Assembly (NCBI GenBank): GCA_029880775.1 | Contig: JAOUNV010000010.1 | Coordinates: 1 to 12,737 of the forward strand | Source of the DNA: Nitrospinota bacterium | GTDB taxonomy: Bacteria > Nitrospinota_A > UBA7883 | DNA length: 12,737 nucleotides | Direction: 5' to 3' | Shown: positions 10,620 to 12,737 of the stretch, in pieces | Position numbering within the stretch: the first letter of the stretch is position 1 | Layout: every line of letters starts with the position of its first letter | Notes under the pieces: generated by a model | Database searches by the model: none | What the model saw: only the letters and a program-made list of their open reading frames with translations | Told to the model about the DNA's origin: nothing | Made by a program: the position numbers and the translations under genes

Positions 10620-12458
10620 TTAATCCCCCAGCCCAAGCTTGGGCCAAAGCTCGTCAACTCTCTCGACTGTACTCCGGTCCATCACGATCTCATTGGGCCA
10701 TTCCCTGCCATGCCCTTCATCCGGCAGCTTGGCGGTGGCGTCGATAAACAGCCGTCCGTCACTCTGCACGATGTCGCGTTTCGGGTCGCAGTTATTGAAA
10801 AACTTCCACAGCGCCGCGGAGTGGTCGGCCGCATCCATCTCCTCATCCAGGGCCAGGATTATCCGGAAGGCGCGTCCCTTGTCCGCCTCCGCCGCCTGGC
10901 GAGCTATTTTCAAGGCGTCTCCCGCCTCTCTTTTCTTCACAGAGATGATCAGCAAAGGATTTTTCACATCCATTAATGGGAGGGAGAAGGAACTCACCTC
11001 CTCGGCGCCAGCCAGCCAGATCAACCCGGAATCGAAATCCGCCTTGGTGGGGGCGGCGGCTGGGGAGGGGACTTCCGGTTCTCCCTCTATGCGGCTTGTG
11101 GCGTCTATCCCCAGCTTGGCTCCGCACAGCGGCAAGGGGGCGGAGTGGTCCAGCGCGTCGAGCACCCCCTCGGAATGGACCAGCGCATCCGGGATCGACA
11201 AGTTGTTCAGCATCAGCCTGGCCACGGTTTTGTAATCATGGATGTTCACATTCTCGTCCACCACCAGGATCATCTTGGCAAAGCTCATCTGCCCCGCGCC
11301 CCACAGCGCGCTCATCAGCCGCCGGGCCTGCATCGGGTATCGCTTTTTCATGGAGACGATCACGCAGTTGTGGAACACCCCCTCCCAGGGCAGGTCGTAG
11401 TCCACCACCTCCGGGTTAATGGTTTTCAGCAGCGGCAGGAATATCCGCTCTGTCGCCTTGCCCATATAGCAATCCTCCATGGGGGGCTTGCCCACGATGG
11501 TGGTCAGGTATATCGGCGCCTTGCGGTGGGTCATGGCGGTGACGTGGAACACAGGGTACTCGTCCGCCAGGGAGTAGTAGCCGGTATGGTCGCCGAAGGG
11601 GCCCTCGACTCTGCGCTCCGCCACATCCACATAGCCTTCCAGCACGATCTCCGCCTCGGCGGGGACCTCCAGGTCCACCGTGCGGCACTTAACCAGCTTC
11701 ACCGGCCTTTCCCTGATGAAGCCGGCCAGCAACATCTCGTCCACCCCGTGGGGCAGCGGCGCCGTGGCGGCGAAGACCACCGCCGGGTCCGCCCCGATGG
11801 CCACCGCCACTTCCATCCGTTCTCTTCCGGCGCGGGCGTGTTCGTGGAAGTTGCTGGCGCCGTCCTTATGAATGTGCCAATGCATCCCGGTGGTCATCCG
11901 GTTATACATCTGCATCCGATACATCCCCACATTACGGGCGCCGTCCGGCGACTTGGTGAACACCGCCGGCATGGTGATGAATCTTCCTCCATCCTCCGGC
12001 CAGCAATGCAGAATAGGCATCAACCGCAGGTCGATATCCGCTCCAGTCAACACCACATCCTGACATGGCGCCCGACTGGCGGAGACCATCACCGGAGGGA
12101 ATTTGGTGAAGCGAAACAGCTGCGGGAGCATGGCCAGCTTGTCGCTGGCGGTCTCCGGGGGCTTCATGTGGATAAGCGCGTCTATATCGGCGGCGATCGA
12201 TTCGATATCGCCGGTCCCCAGGGCCATGGCCATTCTTTTTTGGCTGCCGAACGCGTTGATCAACACCGGCATGGAGGAGCCTTCCACATTTTCGAAGAGC
12301 AGGGCTTTGCCTCCGCCGGGGGATTTGGAGACGCGGTCCGCTATCTCGGTGATCTCCAGAATAGGGGAGACTTTTTCCTTGATACGCGCAAGCTCGCCGG
12401 AGAACTCCAGATGGGCGATAAAGTCTCGTAATGAATCGTAGTTAGTTCTGTCTGCCAT
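10620..12458 (-). CDS. UbiD family prFMN-dependent decarboxylase (likely quinone biosynthesis)
   Basis: 612-residue UbiD-family (de)carboxylase using prenylated FMN. Visible: GKALLFENVEGS (50-61), the Arg181 region RNVGMYRMQMYNRMTTGMHW, HKDGASNF, and EGPFGDHTGYYS (285-296), whose Glu285 and Asp290 match the catalytic acid pair of the EGPFG(E/D) motif, then a typical C-terminal oligomerisation part. It is longer than E. coli UbiD (about 497), as are UbiD-like enzymes annotated for menaquinone biosynthesis in bacteria with the futalosine route; that assignment is inference. No ubiX or mqn gene is in view. No Shine-Dalgarno precedes the ATG at 12458, and a -10-like TATAAA lies only 2 nt upstream, so the mRNA may be leaderless. 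Confidence 0.93.
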   Translation of the reverse strand: MADRTNYDSLRDFIAHLEFSGELARIKEKVSPILEITEIADRVSKSPGGGKALLFENVEGSSMPVLINAFGSQKRMAMALGTGDIESIAADIDALIHMKPPETASDKLAMLPQLFRFTKFPPVMVSASRAPCQDVVLTGADIDLRLMPILHCWPEDGGRFITMPAVFTKSPDGARNVGMYRMQMYNRMTTGMHWHIHKDGASNFHEHARAGRERMEVAVAIGADPAVVFAATAPLPHGVDEMLLAGFIRERPVKLVKCRTVDLEVPAEAEIVLEGYVDVAERRVEGPFGDHTGYYSLADEYPVFHVTAMTHRKAPIYLTTIVGKPPMEDCYMGKATERIFLPLLKTINPEVVDYDLPWEGVFHNCVIVSMKKRYPMQARRLMSALWGAGQMSFAKMILVVDENVNIHDYKTVARLMLNNLSIPDALVHSEGVLDALDHSAPLPLCGAKLGIDATSRIEGEPEVPSPAAAPTKADFDSGLIWLAGAEEVSSFSLPLMDVKNPLLIISVKKREAGDALKIARQAAEADKGRAFRIILALDEEMDAADHSAALWKFFNNCDPKRDIVQSDGRLFIDATAKLPDEGHGREWPNEIVMDRSTVERVDELWPKLGLGD

Positions 12459-12460
12459 GT

Positions 12461-12489
12461 TTTATATGGAAATAAATTTGGGGTTGTAA
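12461..12489 (-). promoter_or_regulatory. Possible promoter of the ubiD-family gene
   Basis: On the minus strand TTACAA (12484-12489), a 17-nt spacer and TATAAA (12461-12466). The predicted start site falls at or just inside the ATG at 12458, implying a leaderless transcript. If the gene is not leaderless, this is a chance match. Confidence 0.35.
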
Positions 12490-12553
12490 TGACGCCACAT
12501 CACGCCATTCTGACCGAAGCTGGGCGGGGAAGCAATAAAAAGGAGAGAGAACC

Positions 12554-12690
12554 TCACAAACTTACCACCAGCCAATCGGGGTTGGTCGCTTTGTCTATGG
12601 ATTCAATGAGAAGACTCATTGTGTTAATGCTTCGACGATGTCGATTATGCGCTTAAATTCATCATGCACAGGCTCCAAAGGTAAAAACAT
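12554..12690 (-). other. Two tiny overlapping ORFs, probable gene remnants
   Basis: On the minus strand an ATG at 12690 opens a 24-residue frame (MFLPLEPVHDEFKRIIDIVE, then ALTQ) ending TGA at 12616. A second ATG at 12619 overlaps this stop (ATGA) and opens 21 residues (MSLLIESIDKATNPDWLVVS, then L) ending at 12554. The amino-acid pattern looks protein-like and the ATGA overlap is typical of coupled genes, but both are very short and lack good ribosome binding sites. They may be remnants of a small two-gene cassette. No family recognised. Confidence 0.2.
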
Positions 12691-12720
12691 TCACTCAAAA
12701 CAGTACATGGGTACACAGAC

Positions 12721-12737
12721 AAAAAAAAACCCCCGCC
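12721..12737 (-). terminator. Half of a terminator at the right edge
   Basis: On the minus strand GGCGGGGG is followed by nine T (12721-12729), the 3' arm and T tract of an intrinsic terminator whose 5' arm would lie beyond the window. It suggests a leftward gene ending just outside. Confidence 0.5.

Noticed and set aside
11145..12431. Long open frame (about 428 codons) on the + strand opposite the ubiD-family gene
   Set aside because: Its His/Gln/Arg-rich composition is the usual shadow of a GC-rich gene, and the minus strand carries clear UbiD motifs over the same bases.

Overview
The window looks like chromosomal DNA of a GC-rich, diderm (Gram-negative type) bacterium. It holds single-copy housekeeping genes (lgt, panC, htpX, a ubiD-family gene), a CsgG-type outer-membrane lipoprotein and a peptide-type ABC permease pair. 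No tRNA, rRNA, CRISPR array, phage or integrase gene was seen. The coding style and the C-rich/T-rich fold-back spacer at about 5.0 kb remind me of deltaproteobacterial or Nitrospinota-like genomes, but that is an impression, not a placement.

Layout. Positions 1-3278 form a leftward gene run: CsgG-like lipoprotein, terminator or attenuator, small secreted protein, zinc alcohol dehydrogenase, lgt, then the start of an RluA/RluD-type pseudouridine synthase cut by the left edge. A divergent promoter region (3279-3438) separates it from rightward panC and a rightward HNH endonuclease gene with its own promoter. A 229-bp fold-back element with 25-bp inverted ends (4942-5170) lies between the HNH gene and the leftward dppC-like/dppB-like permease pair, and supplies both stop codons. 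Further right, all leftward, are a beta-helix surface protein gene broken by two single-base frameshifts (7171-9454) with a clear terminator, htpX with a good sigma70 promoter, and a 612-codon ubiD-family decarboxylase. The right 279 bp holds only two tiny uncertain ORFs and half of a terminator.

The most unusual signal is a dispersed family of mini-palindromes with constant geometry and variable sequence: 5-bp arm, 2-nt centre, complementary 5-bp arm, then usually a 3-nt spacer, giving 15-bp tandem units. A four-unit array lies in frame inside the alcohol dehydrogenase (1734-1793). A five-unit array forms the last 24 codons and the stop of panC (4267-4341). A 15-bp-period pair lies 3' of htpX (9643-9672), a 14-bp-period version in the csgG-like/panC divergent spacer (3329-3363), and a single extended copy at the centre of the fold-back element (5046-5063). 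Arms differ between loci (CAGGC, CAGAC, GTGGC, GTGAC, CCGAC) but fit SNGRC-NN-GYCNS, and one array unit carries paired compensatory changes. This looks like a structure-driven repeat family that tolerates insertion into genes. Its mechanism cannot be read from this window.

The genes do not form one pathway. Lgt would lipidate prolipoproteins such as the CsgG-like protein of the same run; HtpX is inner-membrane quality control; the DppB/DppC-like pair lacks an adjacent binding protein and ATPases; and the UbiD-family enzyme probably acts in quinone biosynthesis.
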